33,005 nt of DNA from Motiliproteus sp. (lineage in GTDB: Bacteria > Pseudomonadota > Gammaproteobacteria > Pseudomonadales > Balneatricaceae): the NCBI GenBank assembly GCA_026196225.1, contig JAPHRD010000013.1:1-33005 (forward strand), read 5' to 3'. Position numbers and translations under genes: made by a program. Below, in pieces: positions 25,056-32,908 of the stretch. Position 1 is the first letter of the stretch. Each line of letters starts with the position of its first letter. The notes under the pieces were generated by a model that was not told where the DNA came from, did no database searches, and was given only the letters and a program-made list of their open reading frames with translations.

Positions 25056-25622
25056 ATGAACAAAAAACTCAGCGCGTTTGGACTATCTATACTGATCTTG
25101 GCGCTTTTGGTAGCTACTGCTCTAGGCTTCCTGATGGGATTATCCCATCCGCTACCCTGGATCTCTCTGGCACTGTTAGGCGGTGTTGTGTATCTGCATA
25201 GCCAGTCTCAGAAAAAGAACTATTTGGTTTGGAAAGAAGAATATAGCGTCGGTATCGAGGCTATCGATAATGACCACAAAAAATTACTTAGCCTGATCAA
25301 TCAGCTGCAAACGGCTTCCACCAACTATACAGGTGTAGATTTTGAGCGCAGTGCGCTGGATGAGCTGGTGAACTACACCAAGTACCATTTCGTCCGTGAA
25401 GAGAAATTGCTGGAAGAGAATGGTTATCCTGGATTCGAGCCTCATAAAAAAGAGCATGAGGCGATGGTGGCAGAAGTCATGGATAAAGTGAGTCATTACG
25501 AAAGCAATGAAGATCAGACTATTGATGAGCTGCTGGTTTATCTGAAGCAGTGGCTGATCAACCACATTAGCGGCACCGACCAGCAGTACAGTAGTTTCCT
25601 GCGTGACAAAGGTGTGCGTTAA
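25056..25622 (+). CDS. Membrane-anchored bacteriohemerythrin
   Basis: This 188-aa protein has two hydrophobic segments (about 7-28 and 35-48) and then a full bacteriohemerythrin domain. All seven usual di-iron ligands can be placed: His74 (DNDHKKLL), His111 and Glu115 (KYHFVREE), His130 and His134 (PHKKEHEAM), His170 and Asp175 (NHISGTDQ). It should bind O2 or NO at the membrane, next to the NOR complex. Its own FNR/DNR-type box and its terminator make it a separate unit at the end of the nor cluster. A free hemerythrin for O2 delivery to methane monooxygenase is the best-known relative; here NO or O2 handling is inference. Confidence 0.9.
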   Translation: MNKKLSAFGLSILILALLVATALGFLMGLSHPLPWISLALLGGVVYLHSQSQKKNYLVWKEEYSVGIEAIDNDHKKLLSLINQLQTASTNYTGVDFERSALDELVNYTKYHFVREEKLLEENGYPGFEPHKKEHEAMVAEVMDKVSHYESNEDQTIDELLVYLKQWLINHISGTDQQYSSFLRDKGVR

Positions 25623-25653
25623 CTAAAAACGAATCCACCGACTTTGCGATATT

Positions 25654-25687
25654 AACGGAGCTGGGAGATCCCAGTTCCGTTTTTTTA
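25654..25687 (+). terminator. Intrinsic terminator after bacteriohemerythrin gene
   Basis: AACGGAGCTGGGA pairs with TCCCAGTTCCGTT with one mismatch and a very small loop, followed by a run of seven or more T. It is a textbook intrinsic terminator. Confidence 0.88.
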
Positions 25688-25778
25688 TGCCAGTCATACC
25701 ATTGTCTCCATGCCTTCATCCTAGCCAATTTCTCAACTTCGCACCGCGGTAACGTCTAAAATTGAGTCATAACGGTCA

Positions 25779-27305
25779 ATGATGGAATTCGTTATGATTC
25801 AGCAACTACCCGTGTTGTTTTCTCTTAAATGGCTGCTGACAGCGTTTGCGGCTGTAATATTGAGTGTGGGGTGTAGTTCCCAACCTCGCTCTTACGGAAA
25901 AATTCCTGGATTGCAGCAGGATTCAGACTGTTCGCTATTGTTATCACAGATGGAGACACGTATCCGTCAGCAAGGGGCAGAGCAGGGCTGGGGCCATCCA
26001 CTTTACGGTTATCCTTATCTGCGCAGCAACCGACTGCTGGCCAGCTTTCGTACCGAACTGGAATCGATAGAGCAACAGCAGCAGTGGTGGCAGTCTTTGT
26101 GGGATCTTGGCTACATAGCGCGACAGCTGCAGTTGGAGAATCTGGAACCAGGCTTTAACAACAGCCAGCGCCAAACCATCGAAACCTGTCTGCAAGACCT
26201 CGCAGCAGAAGATCGACAGCATCCTCAGCGTTGGCAGGAGATAAAGCGCCAGTCCAGAGTGCCGGACAGCTACAACGATGGCCTGCGGGTTCTAGGTCTA
26301 TTTCCCCTCACACGCTTGCCGGTGTTGAAGGTGATCAGTGCTGAGCTCGCCACCTGGGAACGGGCTTTTAACAATCCACAGTTTATTCAAGGTGCTAATA
26401 CTACTTACGGTCCTCCCCAGGCATCGATATTGGATGCCAACCTTGTCGCCGGTTGGCTTAAGCAGGCACGAGGCGCTAACAGTTTAGGAATACCGAATCT
26501 TTCTGAGTCACAACTTCAGCAACTGTTTTTACACCACAGCCCTGCATGGAGGCTCTATTACCATAGCGATGCTGACAAAATTGGAACCATGGCATGGCGA
26601 TCAGGTGCACCCTATGTAGATATTCGCCAGCCGAGTACTTATCTGCTGCCGTCGTTTACCCGTTTTCACGGACAGGTCTTGCTGCAGCTCAACTATCTGG
26701 TGTGGTTCCCAGAGCGAGCTGCAGAACAGGGCGATAGCGATCTCTACAGTGGATTACTGGATGGGCTGATCTGGCGGGTCACCCTTGGTCAGGATGGTCA
26801 GGTGTTGGCCTACGACAGCATTCACCCCTGTGGCTGTTATCACAAAATCTACCCCGTGTCGGAGCAGTTGGAGATCAGTGATCGCGTTGAGATCATGGAG
26901 GTCTACGAAGAGATCCCATTGATACTCGACGAAAATATCCCAAATTCTGGGGACGGCAGGGTGTTGATCCACCTATATCCTGATAGCCATTACGTGGTTG
27001 GTTTATCACCGTATCAACCTGAAAGTAACGATAGCCTGTTGCAGCTTCAACCCTATCAAGCACTAATGAATCTGCCCACGCCAGAGGGTAATCGAAGTCT
27101 GTTTGCCAGCGATGGTCTGGTACCCGCCTCTAAGCGGGGGGAGCGGTACTTCCTTTGGCCCATGGGAGTTAAGTCGGCGGGAGCTATGCGGCAGTGGGGG
27201 CATCACGCCATCAGCTTTACCGGTAACCGCCATTTTGACGACCCGTTTTTACTACAACAATTTTTGGTTTTCCGCTCAGAAACGACACTAAGTCGTGGAA
27301 ATTAA
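25779..27305 (+). CDS. Lipoprotein of unknown function
   Basis: This 508-aa protein has a lipoprotein signal peptide: a basic/hydrophobic lead and lipobox LSVGC, with the lipidated Cys followed by SSQP (Ser at +2 favours the outer membrane). The mature part is large and soluble, with a helical Gln-rich N-terminal third (about 75-150) and a mixed C-terminal part. That part contains DGLIWRVTLGQDGQVLAYDS followed by HPCGCYHKIYP, and near the end WGHHAISFTGNRHFDDP. The Cys-Gly-Cys and His-rich pieces could bind metal, but no family is recognised. The ATG at 25794 (MIQQLPV) is an equally good start, with GGAA upstream. It is a single gene between a terminator and nadK. Confidence 0.75.
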   Translation: MMEFVMIQQLPVLFSLKWLLTAFAAVILSVGCSSQPRSYGKIPGLQQDSDCSLLLSQMETRIRQQGAEQGWGHPLYGYPYLRSNRLLASFRTELESIEQQQQWWQSLWDLGYIARQLQLENLEPGFNNSQRQTIETCLQDLAAEDRQHPQRWQEIKRQSRVPDSYNDGLRVLGLFPLTRLPVLKVISAELATWERAFNNPQFIQGANTTYGPPQASILDANLVAGWLKQARGANSLGIPNLSESQLQQLFLHHSPAWRLYYHSDADKIGTMAWRSGAPYVDIRQPSTYLLPSFTRFHGQVLLQLNYLVWFPERAAEQGDSDLYSGLLDGLIWRVTLGQDGQVLAYDSIHPCGCYHKIYPVSEQLEISDRVEIMEVYEEIPLILDENIPNSGDGRVLIHLYPDSHYVVGLSPYQPESNDSLLQLQPYQALMNLPTPEGNRSLFASDGLVPASKRGERYFLWPMGVKSAGAMRQWGHHAISFTGNRHFDDPFLLQQFLVFRSETTLSRGN

Positions 27306-27377
27306 GGGATTCCTTGGTTAATGGTTGCTAGAGGATTAAACTAGCGCCTTAAATATTTCGAGCAGGTTCACATCAAG

Positions 27378-28145
27378 ATGTCCGAAAAGAAAATCGCCAT
27401 TGTTGCCGGTCGATCTGATACAGCCCAGGGGGCTTTAGAGATACTCAGCCGCATCTATTCGCCGGTGTCTGCGGAAGAGGCCGACGTGATCGTGGCGCTG
27501 GGTGGTGACGGATTTCTACTGAAGATGTTGCATCGCTATCTAAAGCTGAAAAAACCTGTCTACGGTATGAACCGTGGTTCCGTGGGCTTCTTGATGAACG
27601 AATTTCGCCCCGATGATCTTTACGAGCGCTTAGAGAAGGCCGAAGCGATCGAGCTGCATCCCCTCAGAATGGAAGCAGTTTGCAACCGTGGAGAGAAGCA
27701 TCACTCGCTGGCTTTTAACGAGGTATCACTATTCCGTGAAACCAGTCAGGCCGCCCATATCCGAATCAGCATCGACGGTGTAGAGCGAATCGCTGAGATG
27801 GTATGCGATGGGGTTTTGGTAGCGACGACCGCAGGCAGTACTGCCTATAACATGTCTGCCTACGGCCCGATTCTGCCTTTGGGTAGCCAGGTTCTGGCCT
27901 TGACCGCCATCAGTGCCTACCGCCCTCGTCGCTGGCGGGGGGCGATTCTTCCCCATGAGGCAACGGTGGAATTTGAGGTGTTGGATCCGCTCAAACGGCC
28001 GGTGGGGGCTTCTGCCGATTCTACCGAGATCCGTGACGTGTTGCGGGTTAAGGTCTACGAGGATCGCAGTCTTTGGAGCCAGGTACTGTACGATCCTGAG
28101 CACAAATTGGACGAGCGCATCCTACGGGAACAGTTTGCCCACTAA
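27378..28145 (+). CDS. nadK: NAD kinase, short alphaproteobacterial-type form
   Basis: This 255-aa kinase has the GGDG motif (42-45, LGGDGFLLKML), the NE/NxxS segment AFNEVSLFRE, and DGVLVATTAGSTAYNMSA, which bind ATP and NAD. It phosphorylates NAD to NADP. The segments PVYGMNRGSVGFLMNEFR and YRPRRWRGAILP are, from memory, typical of the short alphaproteobacterial NAD kinases, whereas most Gammaproteobacteria have a longer form of about 295 aa. It may be a second or transferred NAD kinase. Its stop overlaps the stop of the convergent M48 protease gene by 3 bp. Confidence 0.9.
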   Translation: MSEKKIAIVAGRSDTAQGALEILSRIYSPVSAEEADVIVALGGDGFLLKMLHRYLKLKKPVYGMNRGSVGFLMNEFRPDDLYERLEKAEAIELHPLRMEAVCNRGEKHHSLAFNEVSLFRETSQAAHIRISIDGVERIAEMVCDGVLVATTAGSTAYNMSAYGPILPLGSQVLALTAISAYRPRRWRGAILPHEATVEFEVLDPLKRPVGASADSTEIRDVLRVKVYEDRSLWSQVLYDPEHKLDERILREQFAH

Positions 28146-29221
28146 TTATTCGCTGACTGAAAGGCTTTGATACGCTCTTCGGTCAACGGATGGGTGGAGA
28201 GGTAACGACTCCAAGATTGTTGCTCTTCTTCGTCTTTGACGCGGTCAGGTTTGTTTTTAGCCTGTTTTTCCTTTCTCGTGGCTTCCATTCGCAGCATCAG
28301 ATCACTGAAGCGATGGGGCGCAATATCGTGTTCCTGCAGGAATTCCAAAGCGTAATGATCGGCCTCGGTTTCGTAGGACCGCGAGTAGGCCAGTTCGGCA
28401 AACACAAGGGGTAGCCCCAGTACTATTTCTGCGGTGCCGGAGATATCACCAGTAATCATCGATAACAAAAACACATAGAGAGAGTTTTGCACCAGACGGC
28501 GCATGCTGTGGCGGTGTTCCACATGGCCGATTTCATGGGCGAGGATAGCCAATAGTTCGTCATCGTGCTCAGCCAATCGGACGATAGCGTCGGTGAATAT
28601 AATCTGGCCGTTGGGCAGGGCGAAGGCGTTAGCCCCCATCTTGCCGCAATCACGAAAATCCACCTTGATACGCAGATCATGGTGAGCGTTGATAGTTTTC
28701 GCAAAGTGGGATTGCAATTGCTGCTGTCGTTCAGGATCGAGTTTACTGGGTTGCAGCCAGTGCTGATCCATCATCAGCAGCGTTTCTTCAGAAGCTCGGT
28801 CCAGAAGCTCGGCGGGTAATGCCCGGGCGACGGCATGGGAAGCCGCTGGAACACCGAACTGAGCTGTTCCCCAGACGACGCCAATCACCAACACTAAAGT
28901 GACCAAAACAAATCCCAGGTGGGATTCCAACCGGTGTAGTAAGCCGGTGAAACGACCGGGGCGAAAAAGCTCGATCCACTGATCTACTTGGTCATTGTCC
29001 AGGGTTTCTACCGATTGACCGTCGGGTAGATTTAGGTAGCGGGGACTGTTTGCCAGCCGTGAGGAGACCTCCACCTGTTGCTGGTTAACACTATGCAACA
29101 GCTCGCCGCTATCTCGACCGTAAATGCTTAGCAGGCCATGATTGTCCAGTTGCAGGCGTACTTCGGTTCGTTCGGAACCTGTGCCGTCATACCATTGGCC
29201 AGTTAACTGCAGCATCGTCAT
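28142..29221 (-). CDS. M48-family membrane zinc metalloprotease
   Basis: This 359-aa protein has a soluble N-terminal region (1-95), one membrane helix (about 103-124) and an M48 peptidase domain with HEIGH (His229, Glu230, His233) and the third ligand Glu284 in SRSYETEADHY. It probably degrades damaged or misfolded envelope proteins. GGAG lies 6 bases before the ATG, at the end of the upstream DUF898 gene, 5 bp away, so the two are one operon. This pairing of DUF898 and an M48 protease is common in proteobacteria. Confidence 0.9.
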   Translation of the reverse strand: MTMLQLTGQWYDGTGSERTEVRLQLDNHGLLSIYGRDSGELLHSVNQQQVEVSSRLANSPRYLNLPDGQSVETLDNDQVDQWIELFRPGRFTGLLHRLESHLGFVLVTLVLVIGVVWGTAQFGVPAASHAVARALPAELLDRASEETLLMMDQHWLQPSKLDPERQQQLQSHFAKTINAHHDLRIKVDFRDCGKMGANAFALPNGQIIFTDAIVRLAEHDDELLAILAHEIGHVEHRHSMRRLVQNSLYVFLLSMITGDISGTAEIVLGLPLVFAELAYSRSYETEADHYALEFLQEHDIAPHRFSDLMLRMEATRKEKQAKNKPDRVKDEEEQQSWSRYLSTHPLTEERIKAFQSANN

Positions 29222-29226
29222 CTCCG

Positions 29227-30684
29227 TTACAGCCCAACGTCTACATCAAAGATATCACCCATCTCCTCACCCAGAGCCGTCACATGCTCCTCTTCGCTAG
29301 CAACAAATCCATCCAGATCAGTATTGGCCAACAGGGTCAGATGTTCCGCTTTGTAGTGAGCGATACGAACCATCGCCCAGGGGTAGAAAAAGCCTAGGGT
29401 TAAGAGGGTGCAGATACTGTTGATCAGCACCAGTTTTAGATAGGAACCGTCGCTCCAATCACTTTGAAAACCGAAGTCTCCGCCCCGAAGCAGAGTATTT
29501 TCGTAGATAAGATTGGCGGTACGCACAGAGACAAAAACAAACAGGTAAAAATAGGCTGCTGCAGTGATGAGTATGGCTGCAGGTGGCAGCACCACGCTGG
29601 CGGCCCAGGCGACGAATCCAGCACCGAACATCAAACCAAAGGCTGCAGCATAGATGATAAAGTAGTTCTTAGCGCAGGGCTCCAGATTAAAACTGGCAGT
29701 TCCGTAGCGGGTATTATTGATGACAAATTCGGTCTGTTTATACATCGCCAAGGGCATCAACAGACCTAAACTTAAAACTCCGGCTAGGGGCCATAAAATA
29801 AAGGCGATAACCGCCGGCCATAAAGTGCCGTCAAAGCCAAAGCGGATATTGCGCCAGGAGGACATCCGGCGGCTAAAGCGCAGGGAGCGAATAACGATCC
29901 AGGGCAGAAACGCAACAAATAGTACCGTCAACGCCAATCCAGCGATAGGGAAAATGTTCTGTACCGCGGAATAGATGACAAAGGCCAGTACCGCAATAAT
30001 TCGGCCTTTGAGGATAGTCAGCGGCTTGGCGTGATAGCCAAACCGACTATCAGCCACCTCCGCATTGCCATAGAAATACTGCGCATTTCTAACCTTGGCC
30101 CAGGCACTGTAGATACCGAGGGTGGCGATGGTCAGAAGCACATTGACGATCCAGATGCGAAAGTATTCGTAGCCATTGCCATAAAACGCGAATGGGTGAA
30201 CATCGCCTTCGCTGTAACTTTGGGTTGCGTCTGCGGTGCCAGTTTGTAGTGAATTCACAGCGGATAACTGCTCGGATTCAGTCGGCTCAGTTGAATTAGA
30301 TGTCAAAGGAGGAGCCAAAGCGGATGCTGAAGGATCTTTAGAGGTAGGTAGTGGCTGGGTAGCCTCGCCCGTTGGCTCGCTCGGGGCATCCTTAGCCAGA
30401 GGTTCCAGGGAAAGCACTGCTGGTTGCTCTTCTTCTGGAGATGGGTGTAGGTGAGCCGCTGCACCGATCCGTTCTAAAGCGGCGATAAATTTATTGGCAG
30501 TGGGCTCGGCCACATCCCGTTTAATAACCACATCGCCTTTTTTAAAAATCTGTTCGGTCTTGTGTTCAGCCAATGAAAACAGCTTGGCGAACTCCTCCTT
30601 GACCTGTTCGATATCGAACCCATCGAGCGCAGAACCACTGACAACAACGTTATATCGAGCATCTGACATTATCGAATCATCCAT
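29227..30684 (-). CDS. YjgN-type DUF898 multi-span membrane protein
   Basis: This 485-aa protein has three parts. An N-terminal soluble domain (about 5-80, ARYNVVVSGSALDGFDIEQV) is followed by a Pro/Ser/Thr-rich linker (about 80-165). The C-terminal DUF898 membrane part (about 170-450) has repeated WAKVRNAQYFYGN-like motifs and FGYHAKPLTILKGR. YjgN homologues are uncharacterised inner-membrane proteins, often next to an M48 protease as here, so a joint envelope-quality function is plausible. The start could be the ATG at 30669 (MSDARYN); neither start has a strong ribosome-binding site. A perfect 19-bp palindrome lies 46 bp upstream. Confidence 0.85.
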   Translation of the reverse strand: MDDSIMSDARYNVVVSGSALDGFDIEQVKEEFAKLFSLAEHKTEQIFKKGDVVIKRDVAEPTANKFIAALERIGAAAHLHPSPEEEQPAVLSLEPLAKDAPSEPTGEATQPLPTSKDPSASALAPPLTSNSTEPTESEQLSAVNSLQTGTADATQSYSEGDVHPFAFYGNGYEYFRIWIVNVLLTIATLGIYSAWAKVRNAQYFYGNAEVADSRFGYHAKPLTILKGRIIAVLAFVIYSAVQNIFPIAGLALTVLFVAFLPWIVIRSLRFSRRMSSWRNIRFGFDGTLWPAVIAFILWPLAGVLSLGLLMPLAMYKQTEFVINNTRYGTASFNLEPCAKNYFIIYAAAFGLMFGAGFVAWAASVVLPPAAILITAAAYFYLFVFVSVRTANLIYENTLLRGGDFGFQSDWSDGSYLKLVLINSICTLLTLGFFYPWAMVRIAHYKAEHLTLLANTDLDGFVASEEEHVTALGEEMGDIFDVDVGL

Positions 30685-30729
30685 GTGTTTTGTTCGGTTT
30701 TTGCGTGCGGATCAGCTTACGCTTTTTAC

Positions 30730-30748
30730 AGTCAGTGACTCACTGACT
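30730..30748. promoter_or_regulatory. Perfect 19-bp palindrome upstream of the yjgN-like gene
   Basis: AGTCAGTGACTCACTGACT reads the same on both strands apart from the central base. It lacks a T-run on either side, so it is more likely an operator than a terminator. It is followed on the plus strand by TTGAGTCAT, which repeats the TGAGTCA core. The rest of the 257-bp gap shows nothing else. Confidence 0.4.
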
Positions 30749-30941
30749 TGAGTCATACAAAAGTGTTCAATAACACAGAGACAATATTCAGTGGGAAGTA
30801 GGAACATGGTTCAGCCATCCTTGCTGAAATATTGAGCTCAACAAATCCATTGTTGGTTTGGCGTAAAACGCCTGAAGAATGACTATTGAACCATCGCTGA
30901 TGCTTGTAGGCAACCGAAAATAATCTAGCTAAAGACTGCTG

Positions 30942-31541
30942 CTACAGTGAGTTACGACCATGTTGCCAGCGCTCATGACTGATCTTGTAGAGAACATGTT
31001 CCGATAGCAAATGATGCCGGGGGATATCCGGGTGACGGAAATTGTGACCGCTGTCCAACATCTGTAACCGCTGCATCACTCCTTGGGAACGGCGGTTGCA
31101 GACGCTGGTAAAGGAAACCACTTCATCCAACATCATCGTCTCAAAAGCAAATTGCAGACAAGCGCGGGCTGCCTCGGTTGCAAAACCTTGACCCCAAGCT
31201 GAACGTTTAAGCCGCCAGCCTACCTCGGTACAGGGGGGGAAGGGCAGGGAGTTGTTGCCATGCAGACCGACGAAGCCGATAAATTCCGTGCTGCCGATAA
31301 TTTCAGCTGCCCAGAGTCCCCAGCCATTTTCAGCAATTAACTCCTGGCAACGTTTGGCTAAAGCATCGCTTTCGAAACGGGTTAAGCGAGAAGGGAAGCA
31401 CCGCATCACCTCTGGATCCGCGTTCATCTCAGCAAACGCCTTAAAATCGTCAGGCTGCCACTGTCGTAGCAGTAATCGTTCGGTTCGCAGTTTGAACGGT
31501 TGCAGCATGGTTTCGGATTGTGGGTTGTGGAGGCTATTCAT
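30942..31541 (-). CDS. GNAT-family acetyltransferase (RimJ/RimL-like)
   Basis: This protein of about 199 aa has the RimJ/RimL layout: RTERLLLRQWQPDDFKAFAEM at the start of the domain, EVGWRLKRSAWGQGFATEAARACLQFAF with the acetyl-CoA-binding QGFATEA loop, and VVSFTSVCNRRSQGVMQRLQML. It would acetylate an amino group, either a protein N-terminus or a small molecule. The ATG at 31541 (MNSLHNPQS) is chosen because it overlaps the preceding gene by 8 bp; a longer frame starting MSGRILW runs further into that gene. The two genes are probably one operon. Confidence 0.88.
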   Translation of the reverse strand: MNSLHNPQSETMLQPFKLRTERLLLRQWQPDDFKAFAEMNADPEVMRCFPSRLTRFESDALAKRCQELIAENGWGLWAAEIIGSTEFIGFVGLHGNNSLPFPPCTEVGWRLKRSAWGQGFATEAARACLQFAFETMMLDEVVSFTSVCNRRSQGVMQRLQMLDSGHNFRHPDIPRHHLLSEHVLYKISHERWQHGRNSL

Positions 31542-31782
31542 TTTCTTTCGGTTGGTCCATAAAATCCTGCCACTCATTCTGATGATAGGATTCCGCGTTG
31601 ATCAATACACAGCATCCTTCCTGCTTGGCGACCAAGCTGATGCAGGCGCTGGAATCGCCATTATCCAGCGACAGGCGCACTTCCATCTGTTGATTCTCAA
31701 AGGATTGCAATTCTTGGATCAGATCGGCAATGGTTTTACCGCGGATGACCCAAGTGGGGATGGGGTGTTTGAACTGCGTCAT
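31534..31782 (-). CDS. Small unknown protein upstream of GNAT gene
   Basis: This 82-aa soluble protein has GKTIADLIQELQSFENQQMEVRLSLDNGD in its middle and CCVLINAES near the end. No membrane helix or signal is visible and no family is recognised with confidence. Its stop lies inside the start of the GNAT gene (8-bp overlap), which supports it being translated. The ribosome-binding site is weak. Confidence 0.65.
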   Translation of the reverse strand: MTQFKHPIPTWVIRGKTIADLIQELQSFENQQMEVRLSLDNGDSSACISLVAKQEGCCVLINAESYHQNEWQDFMDQPKENE

Positions 31783-31858
31783 AGCGTAGGAACATCAGAT
31801 TAATAATCGCTATTTCAAAGGTAGTCAATAAGGGCTAAATTAGATAGTTCAGACCGAT

Positions 31859-32188
31859 TTATTTCGCCGGTAGGCTGCCGACAAAAAGCAGGCAACGGCG
31901 AACCCAGGCGGCCAGATCTTCATCAGATTCGATCCCCTCGGGAGCCACATAGACCATGCCCTTTAACGACTTGCCGGTAAAGTCCATCTCCCGGGCGTGG
32001 GGTTGTGAAAGGCAGTCCTGGTATTGCTCCGGGCCAACACGACACATCAGGGTTTCGCCGACAATGCCACAGCACATATTGCCAGCAACCATAAAGCAGA
32101 GACCGCCAAACATCTTTTTCTCAACCAGATCGGGGCGATCTTGAAACTGCTCGCGCAAACGTTCGGCAAGGCCGGAATCGTAGGGCAT
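31859..32188 (-). CDS. TfoX N-terminal-domain protein
   Basis: This 109-aa protein matches the TfoX/Sxy N-terminal domain: KKMFGGLCFMVAGNMCCGIV, the hallmark motif around residues 24-43, then LMCRVGP and KGMVYVAPEG. Full-length TfoX/Sxy activates competence genes with CRP, but single-domain members such as this are widespread and mostly uncharacterised, so a competence role should not be assumed. GAGG lies 6 bases before the ATG. Confidence 0.88.
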   Translation of the reverse strand: MPYDSGLAERLREQFQDRPDLVEKKMFGGLCFMVAGNMCCGIVGETLMCRVGPEQYQDCLSQPHAREMDFTGKSLKGMVYVAPEGIESDEDLAAWVRRCLLFVGSLPAK

Positions 32189-32215
32189 TTTTTCCTCGTG
32201 TTAGTTAAAAACGGA

Positions 32216-32744
32216 CTACTTAAAAAAATAGCGCTTTACTAGCCTTATCAGCCAGATAACACCAAACAAGATAAAGGCCGCAGCCCCATCAGAACTGGTC
32301 ACCTTTTCGATAAAATGAGAGACAGAGATCTCGTCTTCATCATCCAGGCTGGCACCAAACATTGTAAAGAAGAAAAAGTCGCTGTAGATATAGAAACCGG
32401 TGGATTTCTTCTCCTCTTTCGGATGCACATTCGGCCGAATTGCAGTATCACTGATCTCATCGATTGACTCTTCGGCGAACTGCATCAGTTTATCGAGTCT
32501 CAAGCGAGCAGAATCCTTACGAGATTTTAGGTCTTCTTTATCAGTGGTGACCTTGGCAGTGGTTTCCAGCCAAGCGGAAATAAAATCTACTTCAGCTTTT
32601 TCCAGCTCAATATTTCGCAGGGATTTGGTCAGGTTGTCAGGGGTTTTTAGCCAGTTAAAAAAGTACCTGGAGTAGACCGGGTACAGCATCGAGCAGCGCA
32701 CCAATAAGTCCGAAAAGGGCAATATTGGAACTTGTATCAGACAT
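32216..32744 (-). pseudogene. Frameshifted membrane-associated protein, unknown family
   Basis: The good start is the ATG at 32744, with AGGA 8 bases upstream; it encodes MSDTSSNIALFGLIG and a hydrophobic stretch but meets TAA after 29 codons, in a run of six T (plus strand A6 at 32657-32662). Removing one T joins it smoothly to the downstream frame (NWLKTPDNLTKS...), giving about 175 aa: an N-terminal hydrophobic part, a long charged helical region (EKAEVDFISAWLE..., DKEDLKSRKDSARLRLDK) and a C-terminal helix (AAFILFGVIWLIRLV) with a basic end. The alternative frame from 32779 has no ribosome-binding site and an unlikely N-terminus. It could be a recent mutation, a sequencing error or transcriptional slippage. 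It lies next to an IS256-family end. Confidence 0.6.
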
Positions 32745-32908
32745 GGCATAAATCCTTTTAACGTCTTTAGAAATACCATGAAGGCGTTAAAACATCCGTT
32801 GAATAAGACTGAACTGCCATAACAGCATAGTTGATATTTATTACTTTAACGGTGGTTTAGAAATACTGAGTAGGGGTTGAAGCTGAGGAGTGGGTAAGGA
32901 TTCGGAGC

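Noticed and set aside
25763-30757. Shared TTGAGTCATA upstream of the lipoprotein gene and of the yjgN-like gene
   Set aside because: A single shared 10-mer is expected many times by chance in a window of this size.
32655-32668. Programmed -1 frameshift at TTTTTTA
   Set aside because: The phase of the zero frame does not match X-XXY-YYZ; joining the two frames needs a +1 shift, so mutation or transcriptional slippage is more likely.
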